Source of the DNA: Subsaxibacter sp. CAU 1640
GTDB taxonomy: Bacteria > Bacteroidota > Bacteroidia > Flavobacteriales > Flavobacteriaceae
Assembly: GCF_023156585.1 (NCBI RefSeq)
Contig: NZ_JALNMI010000002.1
Location: 476,479-540,478, forward strand
Length of the DNA: 64,000 nucleotides
Reading direction: 5' to 3'
Positions 38,002 through 46,124 of the stretch are shown piece by piece (the stretch's first letter is position 1; every line of letters begins with the position of its first letter). Made by a program: the position numbers and the translations under genes. The notes under the pieces are model-generated. The model was not told the DNA's origin, ran no database searches, and worked only from the letters and a program-made list of their open reading frames with translations.

Positions 38002-39300
38002 TCAAATTTTTCTTTTTAAATCAAATTTTTCAAGGTAATCGGCAACACGTCTTAAAAAACTGCCTCCCAAATAACCATCCACAACACGATGGTCAAACGA
38101 CAAGGACAGATACATCATACTGCGAATGGCAATGTCATCACCTTTATCAGTTTCGATAACTTCCGCTCGTTTTTTGATAATTCCCAAGGCCAAAATGGCT
38201 ACTTCCGGCTGATTGATAATAGGTGTTCCCATCACACTACCAAAGGTTCCAACATTCGAAATTGTAAACGTACTTCCTTTGATATCATCGGCAGCCAATT
38301 TGTTATCTCGCGCTTTAGTGGCCAATTCGTTCACATTTTCTGCCAATGATTTCAAGTCTTTCTGATCCGCGTTTTTCACAACTGGAACAATCAAGTTTCC
38401 ACTTGGCAAAGCAGTCGCCATTCCAATATTGATATGTTCTTTTACGATGATATTTTCACCATCAACAGAAGCATTGATATTCGGAAAATCTTTAATAGCT
38501 TTTACAACCGCTTCCACAAATAAAGGTGTGAAGGTCAATTTCTCATTGTATTTCTTCTGAAACGCTTCCTTATTGGCATTCCTCCAATTGACCATATCAG
38601 TCAAATCGGCTTCCACGTAGGCTGTGACGTGAGGCGATGTATGTTTGGAATACACCATATGGTCGGCAATCATCTGCCGCATTCGGTCCATCTTGATGAT
38701 TTTTCCTGTGCCTTTGTCTAAATTCAACTGCGGAATTCGATATGCTGTAGGGTCTTGTTGAAATGGTTGGGCAAACTTATATGGACGACCATCTTCGATA
38801 TAAGCGAACACGTCACTTTTACGCAATCTGCCTTCAGTTCCTGTTGCTGGAATTCGTGCCAACTCTTCAAAACCGATGTGGTGTTCCTTTGCTATTTTTT
38901 GGATTAATGGGGAAAAAAACGTGTTCGAATTTGAAACTGAATATGAAGTTGAACTTGAAGGGCTGGATATCGGTTTTGGTTTAGTAACCTTTGTTTTTTC
39001 TTGATGAGATTCCTTCGCTTTGCTCGGAATGACGGTTTCTTTTTTAGATTGAGCTCCTTCTGAAACTTCAAGAAGTGCAATTATCTCTCCAACAGGTACA
39101 ACGTCTTTTGCTTTGAAAAGTGTTTTCTTCAAGGTTCCAGCAGCTGGTGCAGGAACTTCGTTGTCAACTTTATCTGTGGCGACTTCCAAAAGGATATCGC
39201 CTTCCTCAAAACTGTCGCCTTCGTTGACGAGCCAGTTGATGATGGTGCCTTCGGTTATCGATTCGCCCATTTTGGGCATTTTTAAGTCAAATTTTGACAT
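38002..39300 (-). CDS. Dihydrolipoamide acyltransferase (E2) of 2-oxo acid dehydrogenase
   Basis: A 432-residue E2 core enzyme. The lipoyl domain (about 1-80) has the lipoylated Lys in EVATDKVDNE. An E1/E3-binding domain follows at about 135-172 (SPLIQKIAKEHHIG onward). The catalytic domain runs from about 205 to 432, with the active-site FDHRVVDG near 406. The Ser/Lys/Pro-rich linker (about 88-130) is partly encoded by two dispersed DNA repeats (38927-38960 and 39003-39035). It partners the fused E1 downstream. Substrate class is inferred from family resemblance. Confidence 0.9.
   Translation of the reverse strand: MSKFDLKMPKMGESITEGTIINWLVNEGDSFEEGDILLEVATDKVDNEVPAPAAGTLKKTLFKAKDVVPVGEIIALLEVSEGAQSKKETVIPSKAKESHQEKTKVTKPKPISSPSSSTSYSVSNSNTFFSPLIQKIAKEHHIGFEELARIPATGTEGRLRKSDVFAYIEDGRPYKFAQPFQQDPTAYRIPQLNLDKGTGKIIKMDRMRQMIADHMVYSKHTSPHVTAYVEADLTDMVNWRNANKEAFQKKYNEKLTFTPLFVEAVVKAIKDFPNINASVDGENIIVKEHINIGMATALPSGNLIVPVVKNADQKDLKSLAENVNELATKARDNKLAADDIKGSTFTISNVGTFGSVMGTPIINQPEVAILALGIIKKRAEVIETDKGDDIAIRSMMYLSLSFDHRVVDGYLGGSFLRRVADYLEKFDLKRKI
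38927..38960 (-). repeat. GAAGTT-type hexamer repeat inside the E2 gene
   Basis: The plus strand reads GAATTTGAAACTGAATATGA and continues GAAGTTGAACTTGAAG, the same simple repeat as at 19974-20004 and 44755-44790. In the E2 frame it encodes alternating Ser residues (PSSSTSYSVSNSN) of the linker. Confidence 0.6.
39003..39035 (-). repeat. REP-like CGTCATTCCGAGC...GGAATCTCATC element inside the E2 gene
   Basis: On the minus strand the sequence runs CCGTCATTCCGAGCAAAGCG and then AAGGAATCTCATC. From memory this matches a palindromic element commonly found between genes in Bacteroidota. Here it is read in frame as TVIPSKAKESHQ in the E2 linker. Confidence 0.55.
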
Positions 39301-39334
39301 TTTATATTTTAATTTTCTTTTTCAGTTCCAAATT

Positions 39335-39424
39335 GCGTTAGCGATTGAACGGCTTGTTTGAACTCTCCCAACTTTTCGTCGGGAAGCGAGTAGTGAAAGC
39401 GCGACCCTTGTGGTAACGCCCAAC
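39335..39424 (-). repeat. Dispersed intergenic repeat, copy A
   Basis: On the minus strand it starts TTGGGCGTTACCACAAGGGT, immediately after the paaY TAG stop, and ends CAATCGCTAACGC. The core has a hairpin TCCCGAC-GAAAA-GTTGGGA. The ends match copies B and C; the core differs. Confidence 0.75.
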
Positions 39425-40020
39425 TATTGTTTCATAAAATCACGAAGCGTATCATAAATACCTTCTTGGACTTTCATATTCTCTGGAATCTCTCTCAACG
39501 GTTCAACCATTCGCAATGTGTCGTGACATTCTGCTGGTAACTGCTGATACAGCTGCGTACCTTTGGTTTTCCAGGCAATCATCTCATCTGAAATATCTTT
39601 GATGGCTTTCGCCGGATTGCCTACTATCAATTTACGTCTCGGGAATTTCTCTTCAGCCTTAACGAAACTCATAGCGCCAACGATGCATTCATCACCAATT
39701 TCTGCGTCATCCATAATGACGGAATTCATCCCGATGAGGCAGTTTTTGCCCAAATGCGCGCCGTGAATGACCGCACCGTGACCAACGTGAGCGCTTTCCT
39801 TTAGTGTAATTGATTTTCCTGGAAACATATGAACGGTACAGTTTTCCTGAACATTCACACCATCTTCCAAAATAATCTGTCCCCAATCGCCACGAATGGC
39901 TGCTCCTGGCCCGATGTAACAGTTTTTGCCGATGATGACATTGCCAGTAACCGCTGCCAAAGGGTGCACAAAACTGCTCTCGTGAACAACTGGGATGTAG
40001 CCGTTAAATGCGTAAATCAT
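39424..40020 (-). CDS. paaY: PaaY-like hexapeptide-repeat thioesterase / gamma-carbonic-anhydrase-fold protein
   Basis: A 198-residue left-handed beta-helix protein built from hexapeptide repeats (VIIGKNCYIGPGAAIRGDWG, VNVQENCTVH, VGHGAVIHGA, IGMNSVIMD). The metal-ligand histidines of the gamma-carbonic anhydrase fold are visible in NCTVH and HVGHGAVIHG. The C-terminal helical tail is like that of PaaY. PaaY is known to hydrolyse CoA adducts in phenylacetate catabolism, and the paa context supports that role. It overlaps the paaF-like gene by 4 bases. Confidence 0.88.
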   Translation of the reverse strand: MIYAFNGYIPVVHESSFVHPLAAVTGNVIIGKNCYIGPGAAIRGDWGQIILEDGVNVQENCTVHMFPGKSITLKESAHVGHGAVIHGAHLGKNCLIGMNSVIMDDAEIGDECIVGAMSFVKAEEKFPRRKLIVGNPAKAIKDISDEMIAWKTKGTQLYQQLPAECHDTLRMVEPLREIPENMKVQEGIYDTLRDFMKQ

Positions 40021-40766
40021 TTATATTGTTTCAATTTCTCTTTCGTGAACTCACTCAACACTAATCTTCCGCTGATTTTTGCTCTCTGTACTAAAAGTTG
40101 GTCCCAATCTTCAGTTTCACGCCAAAACATATTCTTCATTTCTGACATTGCCTTTGGATTGTAGCCTTTTAATTTTTCTGTAAAAGCGGTTACGGCGGCA
40201 TCCAATTCTTCGGTAGTATCAAATACTTTTGCGTATAGTCCCTTTTCCATTGCCCAATTTGCCGAATAAAATGAATCAGCATCCATAGCAATCTGCGACA
40301 TTGCACTGACACCCAATTTTCTTCGGACAGCTGGCCCTACAACAAATGGTCCAATGCCAACGTTCAATTCACTCAATTTAATATCAGCGAACTTGGTAGC
40401 CATACAAAAGTCGGTGGCTGCTGCAAGGCCAACACCACCGCCAACGGTTTTTCCTTGAACTCTACCGATTATGAACTTTGGACATTTTCGCATTGCGTTA
40501 ATGACATTGGCAAATCCAGAGAAAAACAGCTTTCCTTCATCTTCGTTGGTAATTGAAACAAGTTCTTCAAAACTTGCGCCGGCACAGAATGTGCGGTCAC
40601 CTCCACTTTGAAGCACAATAACTTTGATGCTGTCGTCTTCGCCTGCATTTGCAATAGCTCTAGCGAGTTCAGACAAGACTTGACTCGGTAGAGAGTTATG
40701 TGCAGGGTGGAAAAATTCGATATAGCCTACTCCACTTTTGTTTTTTGTTTTTACGTATGATTCCAT
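40017..40766 (-). CDS. paaF: Enoyl-CoA hydratase/isomerase, PaaF-like
   Basis: A 249-residue crotonase-fold protein. The oxyanion-hole segments are RTFCAGASFEEL near 60 and QGKTVGGGVGLAAATDFCMA near 105. In the paa pathway PaaF hydrates 2,3-dehydroadipyl-CoA, and this is the second crotonase of the cluster besides PaaG. The usual Glu pair of hydratases is not clear: the segment after the second loop reads LSELNVGIGPF. The PaaF assignment therefore rests mainly on context. Confidence 0.65.
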   Translation of the reverse strand: MESYVKTKNKSGVGYIEFFHPAHNSLPSQVLSELARAIANAGEDDSIKVIVLQSGGDRTFCAGASFEELVSITNEDEGKLFFSGFANVINAMRKCPKFIIGRVQGKTVGGGVGLAAATDFCMATKFADIKLSELNVGIGPFVVGPAVRRKLGVSAMSQIAMDADSFYSANWAMEKGLYAKVFDTTEELDAAVTAFTEKLKGYNPKAMSEMKNMFWRETEDWDQLLVQRAKISGRLVLSEFTKEKLKQYK

Positions 40767-40821
40767 ATTAGAATTAAGATGTTAGTATCAAGAACAAAGA
40801 CATTGCTTTAAATTCCATTTT

Positions 40822-43323
40822 TTAATTGTCAATTAATCCGAATTGCTCGAAATGATGATTCAAGTGTTTTCGTTCCAAGAGATAGGACTCATAACGATTG
40901 AGCTCACCAAACACCAAGTTTTTGAGTTTTGCATCTGGATGCTCCTTGAAAAACTCCAAATATTTTGCTCGTTGTTCCTTGAATTTTTGTTTTGCGGTTT
41001 CTAAATCGGGATGTTTTAAATCGTCCAATTTATTTTTTTCCAACAAAGGGAAATTAGTGTTCTTTGGAAACTTCTCATAGTTATAGAGACTTGCGTGAAC
41101 TTTTTCCAAAATCTTTTCTGGTGTGGCAATGTCAAAATCCTGAATTTCGCCAGAAGCAATTTTATAAGTGTATTCCAAATGTTCGAGCATATGCTGTGGC
41201 GTCATAATGCCCCAACTTGGTTTGCTGTTTTCGTTCAATTTCGACAAACATTCTTCTATTTTTCCATCAGTCATTTCTACAAAAACCTCCTGCTTTTTCT
41301 GAACCATCGTCAGAATGGTTGCAACTGCGACCAATTCATTTTCTGCATCAAAAACCTCAACAAACCATTTTACAATTCCACTTGGATGTTCTGCGGAAGC
41401 GACATCTCTATCCATTTTTTGCTTGCAAGTTAGACGCACATAAATCGTATCGTTATGATACAACGGTCGAAGGAATCGACACTCTTCCAATCCATAATTG
41501 GCGGCAACTGGCCCTTTATTTGGATAAACAAACAATCCTGCGGCTGCTGAAATGATGAAATAGCCATGAGCTGTGCGTTTTTTGAAAATACTCCCGTCTA
41601 ACGATGTTATATCGGTGTGGGCATAAAAATGGTCCCAAGTGACATTTGCAAAATTGATAATATCCGTATCTGTTAAAGTGCGTTTATGCGTTTTGAGTGA
41701 CATTCCAGGTTGAATATCTTCCCAGTGATATTTAAAAGGATGCTGCTCTGCTTCTTTGTATACAGCATTTGGCTGATAAATTCCTGTAATTTCAGTCAAT
41801 GTTGTAGGCGAACCTTGAATGGCGGTACGCTGCAAATAATGTTTGATGCCTCTCAAACCACCCATTTCCTCTCCACCTCCAGCACGTCCTGGTCCACCGT
41901 GAACCAAAAGCGGTAATGGCGAACCGTGACCTGTACTTTGTTTGGCACTTTCTCTGTTCAAAACCAGAATACGTCCATGATGAGACGCGGCATTTACCAC
42001 ATAGTCTTTGGCAATTTTGTCATCATTGGTGGCGATGGATGATACCAAAGAGCCTTTACCCATTTGCGCCAATTGAATTGCTTCGTCCAAGGTTTTATAA
42101 GGCATAATGGTGCTTACAGGTCCAAAAGCCTCACGCTCGTGTACTGCTTTGCTTTCAAATGGATGGTCTGCACGCAGTAGAATCGGACTGACGAAAGCTC
42201 CTTTTTTGGCATCAGCACCTATGGAATCAATTTTATCTAGATTTCCGTAGACGATTTGGGCTTCCTTGGCAATATCCTGAACCGATTTATGAACAGCTTC
42301 CACTTGCTGACGGCTAATCAACGAACCCATTCTAACTTCTTTCAATCGTGGGTCACCAATGGTGACTTTATCAAGTGCCTTGCCTAGGGCAATCTGAACA
42401 TCCTCTACTCGGTTTTCAGGAACGATGATTCTGCGGATGGCGGTACATTTTTGTCCACATTTTACGGTCATTTCGTTGCGAACTTCTTTGATGAACAAAT
42501 CAAATTCTGGAGTTCCAGGAATGGCATCTTCACCCAAAACAGAAGCATTCAATGAATCGGCTTCCATCGTAAACGGAACTGATTCCTGAATCAACCTTGG
42601 ATGCACTTTGAGCAATCTACCTGTTGCAGCCGAACCTGTAAAGGTCACCACATCTTGTGATTCCACAGAATCCAAAATGGTTTTGACGGTTCCGTTGATG
42701 ATTTGCAGTGCGCCTTCTGGTAAAATTCCTGAATTGATGATTTCCCTTGCAACAGCTTCTGCCAAATACGACGACGAAGGTGCAGGCAAAACCACCGCAG
42801 GAACACCAGCCATCCAATTCACTGCACACTTTTCCAACATTCCCCAAACCGGGAAATTAAACGCGTTGATATGCACAGCTACACCCTTTTTTGGCACCAT
42901 AATGTGATGTGCCATAAAACGTCCGCCACGAGACAAATCAATCGGGTCGCCTTCTACGTGATAGGGTTGATTGGGAAATAATTTTCTCAACGAGGCATTG
43001 GCGAACAAATTGCCAAATCCACCTTCGATATCAATCCAGCTATCGATGCGTGTGGCACCTGTTCTGTAACTTAATTCGTAGAATTGCTCTTTTCGTTTGG
43101 TAAGATACAATGCCAGACTTTTGAGCATATTGCCGCGCTCTTGAAAGGTCATTTTTCGCAGCGTATCTCCTTTTGTTCTTCCATATTGAAGAATTTCGGG
43201 AATGTCCAAACCTTCTATGGCGACACTCGCAAAAGCTTCACCAGTGATGGCATCCAACACAGGTGCACCTTCTTCTGTTCCTGTGGTCCAATTACCTTTT
43301 ACATAATGTTCAATCTTTCTCAT
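40822..43323 (-). CDS. paaZ: Bifunctional oxepin-CoA hydrolase/aldehyde dehydrogenase PaaZ with extra C-terminal domain
   Basis: Opens the oxepin ring (hydratase domain) and oxidises the resulting aldehyde (ALDH domain). The ALDH domain covers about 1-510, with Glu254 and the catalytic Cys293 in GQKCTA. The R-hotdog hydratase domain covers about 530-675, with Asp564 and His569 in DHFYAH. E. coli PaaZ ends at 681 residues. This protein continues to 833 with a DinB/DUF1569-like domain (about 682-833) holding His711, His715 and the KHLNHH cluster (His820, 823, 824). The role of the added domain is unknown. Confidence 0.92.
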   Translation of the reverse strand: MRKIEHYVKGNWTTGTEEGAPVLDAITGEAFASVAIEGLDIPEILQYGRTKGDTLRKMTFQERGNMLKSLALYLTKRKEQFYELSYRTGATRIDSWIDIEGGFGNLFANASLRKLFPNQPYHVEGDPIDLSRGGRFMAHHIMVPKKGVAVHINAFNFPVWGMLEKCAVNWMAGVPAVVLPAPSSSYLAEAVAREIINSGILPEGALQIINGTVKTILDSVESQDVVTFTGSAATGRLLKVHPRLIQESVPFTMEADSLNASVLGEDAIPGTPEFDLFIKEVRNEMTVKCGQKCTAIRRIIVPENRVEDVQIALGKALDKVTIGDPRLKEVRMGSLISRQQVEAVHKSVQDIAKEAQIVYGNLDKIDSIGADAKKGAFVSPILLRADHPFESKAVHEREAFGPVSTIMPYKTLDEAIQLAQMGKGSLVSSIATNDDKIAKDYVVNAASHHGRILVLNRESAKQSTGHGSPLPLLVHGGPGRAGGGEEMGGLRGIKHYLQRTAIQGSPTTLTEITGIYQPNAVYKEAEQHPFKYHWEDIQPGMSLKTHKRTLTDTDIINFANVTWDHFYAHTDITSLDGSIFKKRTAHGYFIISAAAGLFVYPNKGPVAANYGLEECRFLRPLYHNDTIYVRLTCKQKMDRDVASAEHPSGIVKWFVEVFDAENELVAVATILTMVQKKQEVFVEMTDGKIEECLSKLNENSKPSWGIMTPQHMLEHLEYTYKIASGEIQDFDIATPEKILEKVHASLYNYEKFPKNTNFPLLEKNKLDDLKHPDLETAKQKFKEQRAKYLEFFKEHPDAKLKNLVFGELNRYESYLLERKHLNHHFEQFGLIDN

Positions 43324-43454
43324 AAGCCTTTTGCTTTATTTAAAGAGATTTCCGTTTTCACGGAAACAATATGTTGTATCTTGTTCATTATCTATTGTTT
43401 TAGATTGAAGAATTGAAATTTTCAATCTACCATACTTTATTTAACTTTCCCTCT

Positions 43455-43532
43455 GCGTTAGGGATTGAGGCATTGTTGGAGCTCCTCGAAGAGAGCGACT
43501 GACGAAAGCCCGACCCTTGTGGTAACGCCCAA
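43455..43532 (-). repeat. Dispersed intergenic repeat, copy B
   Basis: On the minus strand it starts TTGGGCGTTACCACAAGGGT directly after the paaJ TAG stop. It continues TCGGGCTTTCGTC, has a near-palindromic core around GCTCTCTTCGAGGAGC, and ends CCTCAATCCCTAACGC. The core is almost identical to copy C. Confidence 0.8.
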
Positions 43533-44750
43533 CTATTTATGATAATTTGCATTCTCGATTACGCACGCATATCCTTGCCCAACGCCAATGCACATCGTGA
43601 CCAATGCATAGCGTTTTCCAGTTTCTTGCAACTCGAGCGCAGCGGAGTACGCAATGCGCGTTCCTGTAACGCCGAGCGGATGGCCTATGGCGATGGAGCC
43701 GCCGTTCGGATTCAATCTTGGGTCGTCATCCTTGAGTCCCCAAGCTCTTGTGCACGCCAAGGCTTGAGCGGCAAAAGCTTCATTCAATTCGATTATGTCC
43801 ATATCTTCCATTGTCAAGCCAGCTTTTGCGAGAGCCTTGTTAGAAGCCTCAACTGGACCAATGCCCATAATGCGAGGCTCAACACCAACCACAGCCGAAG
43901 TGACGATGCGAGCCAATGGTTTGAGATTGTATTTTTTTACTGCTTCTTCAGATGCAATAATGGTCGCCGCCGCGCCATCATTCAATCCTGAAGAATTGCC
44001 TGCCGTGACGCTGCCACCTTCTTTTTTGAAAGCGCCTCGCAGTTTTGCAAGGACCTCCAAAGTGGTATTAGGTTTTACAAATTCGTCTTTTGAAAATTTG
44101 ATGGGTTCTTTTTTGCGTTGCGGAATTTCGACCGTTGTGATTTCTTTTGCCAAACGTCCGTTTTCTTGGGCTTTTGAAGCTTTCATCTGGCTCCAATAAG
44201 CAAATTTATCCTGGTCTTCACGTGAAATGTTGTATTTCACAACGAGATTTTCGGCTGTTTGCCCCATTCCATCTGTACCGTACATTTCGTGCATTTTCGG
44301 ATTGACAAATCGCCATCCAAAACTGGAATCGTACATTTTGGCATCGGTACCAAAAGCGCTTGATGGTTTTGCCACGACGTAAGGTCCGCGTGTCATATTT
44401 TCGACACCACCAGCGATAAACACATCGCCATCACCAGCTTTTATGGCACGATTGGCGTGAATGATAGCGGACAACCCAGAACTACACAAACGATTGACGG
44501 TTTCACCGGGCACTGAAAATGGCAAACCTGCCAATAAAGACGCCATTCTTGCCACATTACGATTGTCTTCTCCTGCCTGATTGGCACAACCCAAAATGAC
44601 ATCGTCATAAGCGTCTTTAGGTATGTTTGGATTTCGTTTGACGATTTCTTCAATCACCAAAGCTGCCAAATCATCCGTTCTTACAGCTGACAATGTGCCT
44701 TGATAGCTTCCTATTGGTGTTCGAATGCCGTCTATGATATATGCTTCCAT
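43533..44750 (-). CDS. paaJ: 3-oxoadipyl-CoA / 3-oxo-5,6-dehydrosuberyl-CoA thiolase
   Basis: A 405-residue thiolase of the PaaJ/PcaF type, catalysing two cleavage steps of phenylacetate breakdown to acetyl-CoA and succinyl-CoA. The acyl-binding nucleophile is Cys89 in VNRLCSSGLSA. The C-terminal motifs are NEAFAAQALAC, GGSIAIGHPLGVTGTR with the active-site His, and MCIGVGQG with the second Cys. The paa context favours PaaJ over a general acetyl-CoA acyltransferase. Repeats flank the gene on both sides. Confidence 0.92.
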   Translation of the reverse strand: MEAYIIDGIRTPIGSYQGTLSAVRTDDLAALVIEEIVKRNPNIPKDAYDDVILGCANQAGEDNRNVARMASLLAGLPFSVPGETVNRLCSSGLSAIIHANRAIKAGDGDVFIAGGVENMTRGPYVVAKPSSAFGTDAKMYDSSFGWRFVNPKMHEMYGTDGMGQTAENLVVKYNISREDQDKFAYWSQMKASKAQENGRLAKEITTVEIPQRKKEPIKFSKDEFVKPNTTLEVLAKLRGAFKKEGGSVTAGNSSGLNDGAAATIIASEEAVKKYNLKPLARIVTSAVVGVEPRIMGIGPVEASNKALAKAGLTMEDMDIIELNEAFAAQALACTRAWGLKDDDPRLNPNGGSIAIGHPLGVTGTRIAYSAALELQETGKRYALVTMCIGVGQGYACVIENANYHK

Positions 44751-44754
44751 TTAT

Positions 44755-44790
44755 GAAGTTGAAATTGAAGTTGAAATTGAAGTTGAAATT
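44755..44790 (+). repeat. Three perfect copies of GAAGTTGAAATT
   Basis: A 12-bp unit repeated three times without change, starting 4 bases upstream of the paaJ start codon. It is followed by a short inverted repeat GAGACTTCAATCTC. The same hexamers occur at 19974-20004. Confidence 0.85.
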
Positions 44791-44823
44791 GAGACTTCAA
44801 TCTCAAATTAATATTTTTATAGT

Positions 44824-45684
44824 TTAATTTAACAATTCCGAAAAGGTATCTCCTTGTCGGATATCCCCTGTTTTATAACCTCTCATAAACCAGTATTTAC
44901 GTTGTTCTGATGTGCCGTGCGTAAAGCTGTCCGGATTTACAGAGCCTTGTGTTTTTCGTTGGATGGCATCATCACCAACTGCGTTTGCTGCACTCAAAGC
45001 TTCATCAATATCTCCTTCTTCCAAAATGCTTTTGTTTCTGGATGCCCAAACACCTGCATAAAAATCAGCTTGTAACTCCTGTGCTACTGACAATTCATTA
45101 GCGCGTGTTTGGTTTGTTTGTTGTTGTAATTGTCTCACTTTTTGAGAAGTACCCAAAAGTGTTTGGATATGATGACCAATTTCATGGGCTGTCACATAAG
45201 CGATGGCGAAATCACCACCTTTTGCTCCAAAACGAGACTTTAACTCCTCGAAAAATGCTAAATCCATGTACAATTTTTGGTCAGCTGGACAATAAAAAGG
45301 TCCTGATGCCGAGCTTGCATTTCCGCAACCTGTTGACACAGCATCAGTGAACAATACCATAGTTGGTTCTTTGTAAGTTCCGAGATTATTTTCTCTGAAA
45401 ATTTGATTCCATGTGTCTTCGGTATATACTAAAATATCGTCCATAAAATCTTGCGTTTCCAGTTCTTGAGGCGTTAATTCCCTTTGCTCAACTTGTCCTG
45501 ATTGTTGCCCTTGATTGATTTGATTTAATACTGGTGCTAATTGCTGACCTGTTTCACCACCAAAAAGCTGTAACAGAATTACAACCACAGCAATGACACC
45601 TCCACCAGCGGCCAATTTACCCTTGGAACTCATACCACGACGGTCTTCCAAATTCCCGCTTTTTCTGTTGTCTTGTCTTTTCAT
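44824..45684 (-). CDS. Neutral zinc metallopeptidase, YpfJ-like
   Basis: A 286-residue membrane-anchored protein. One N-terminal helix (about 26-43) leads to a Gln-rich linker and a metallopeptidase domain with the zinc motif HEIGHH near 165 and the downstream NELSVAQELQADFYAGVWA segment carrying the third acidic ligand. The GTSEQRKYWFMRGY end is typical of the YpfJ family. The physiological substrate is unknown. It lies between paaI (29 bases) and paaJ on the same strand, with no obvious catabolic role. Confidence 0.88.
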   Translation of the reverse strand: MKRQDNRKSGNLEDRRGMSSKGKLAAGGGVIAVVVILLQLFGGETGQQLAPVLNQINQGQQSGQVEQRELTPQELETQDFMDDILVYTEDTWNQIFRENNLGTYKEPTMVLFTDAVSTGCGNASSASGPFYCPADQKLYMDLAFFEELKSRFGAKGGDFAIAYVTAHEIGHHIQTLLGTSQKVRQLQQQTNQTRANELSVAQELQADFYAGVWASRNKSILEEGDIDEALSAANAVGDDAIQRKTQGSVNPDSFTHGTSEQRKYWFMRGYKTGDIRQGDTFSELLN

Positions 45685-45713
45685 AATAGTTTTGTTTTAG
45701 AGTTATGTTGATG

Positions 45714-46124
45714 TTAAACTTCCTTCCAATCTTTTTGGGTTCTATAAACCACACCTTTAAAAAGCGCTACCAATTCCTCGTCTCTTTTCACTTCAATAAT
45801 ATTAAAACCCAACTTGTTATTCACTTTTTCAATCACTGATTCTGCCACCAAATAATCACCTTCATTCAGCGCCTCTATGTGATTGATGCTCGTTTCGATG
45901 GACACCGCAAATTTACCGTGTGTGTTGGCCGCAAAACCAAAAGCCGTATCTGCAAGCGAATAACTGATGCCACCGTGCGCTTTTCCCATACTGTTGAGCA
46001 TTTCTTTCCTGACTGTCATAGCAACTTTGCAGCGACCGATTTCACATTCTAGGATTTCAATACCGAGCCATTGGCTGTAAACATCGAGCGACAACATTTG
46101 ATATGGAATTTTTTCTCCTTGCAT
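45714..46124 (-). CDS. paaI: Hydroxyphenylacetyl-CoA thioesterase PaaI
   Basis: A hotdog-fold thioesterase of 136 residues that releases dead-end CoA esters during phenylacetate breakdown. The conserved segment is NSMGKAHGGISYSLADTAFGFAAN with the catalytic Asp. The frame is open upstream to 46175, but the ATG at 46124 overlaps the paaH stop as TGATG. It gives the usual PaaI length, so it is chosen as the start. Confidence 0.9.
   Translation of the reverse strand: MQGEKIPYQMLSLDVYSQWLGIEILECEIGRCKVAMTVRKEMLNSMGKAHGGISYSLADTAFGFAANTHGKFAVSIETSINHIEALNEGDYLVAESVIEKVNNKLGFNIIEVKRDEELVALFKGVVYRTQKDWKEV

Noticed and set aside
43539-43991. 150-codon open frame on the plus strand
   Set aside because: Antisense to paaJ, whose active-site motifs are intact. 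There is no independent support.
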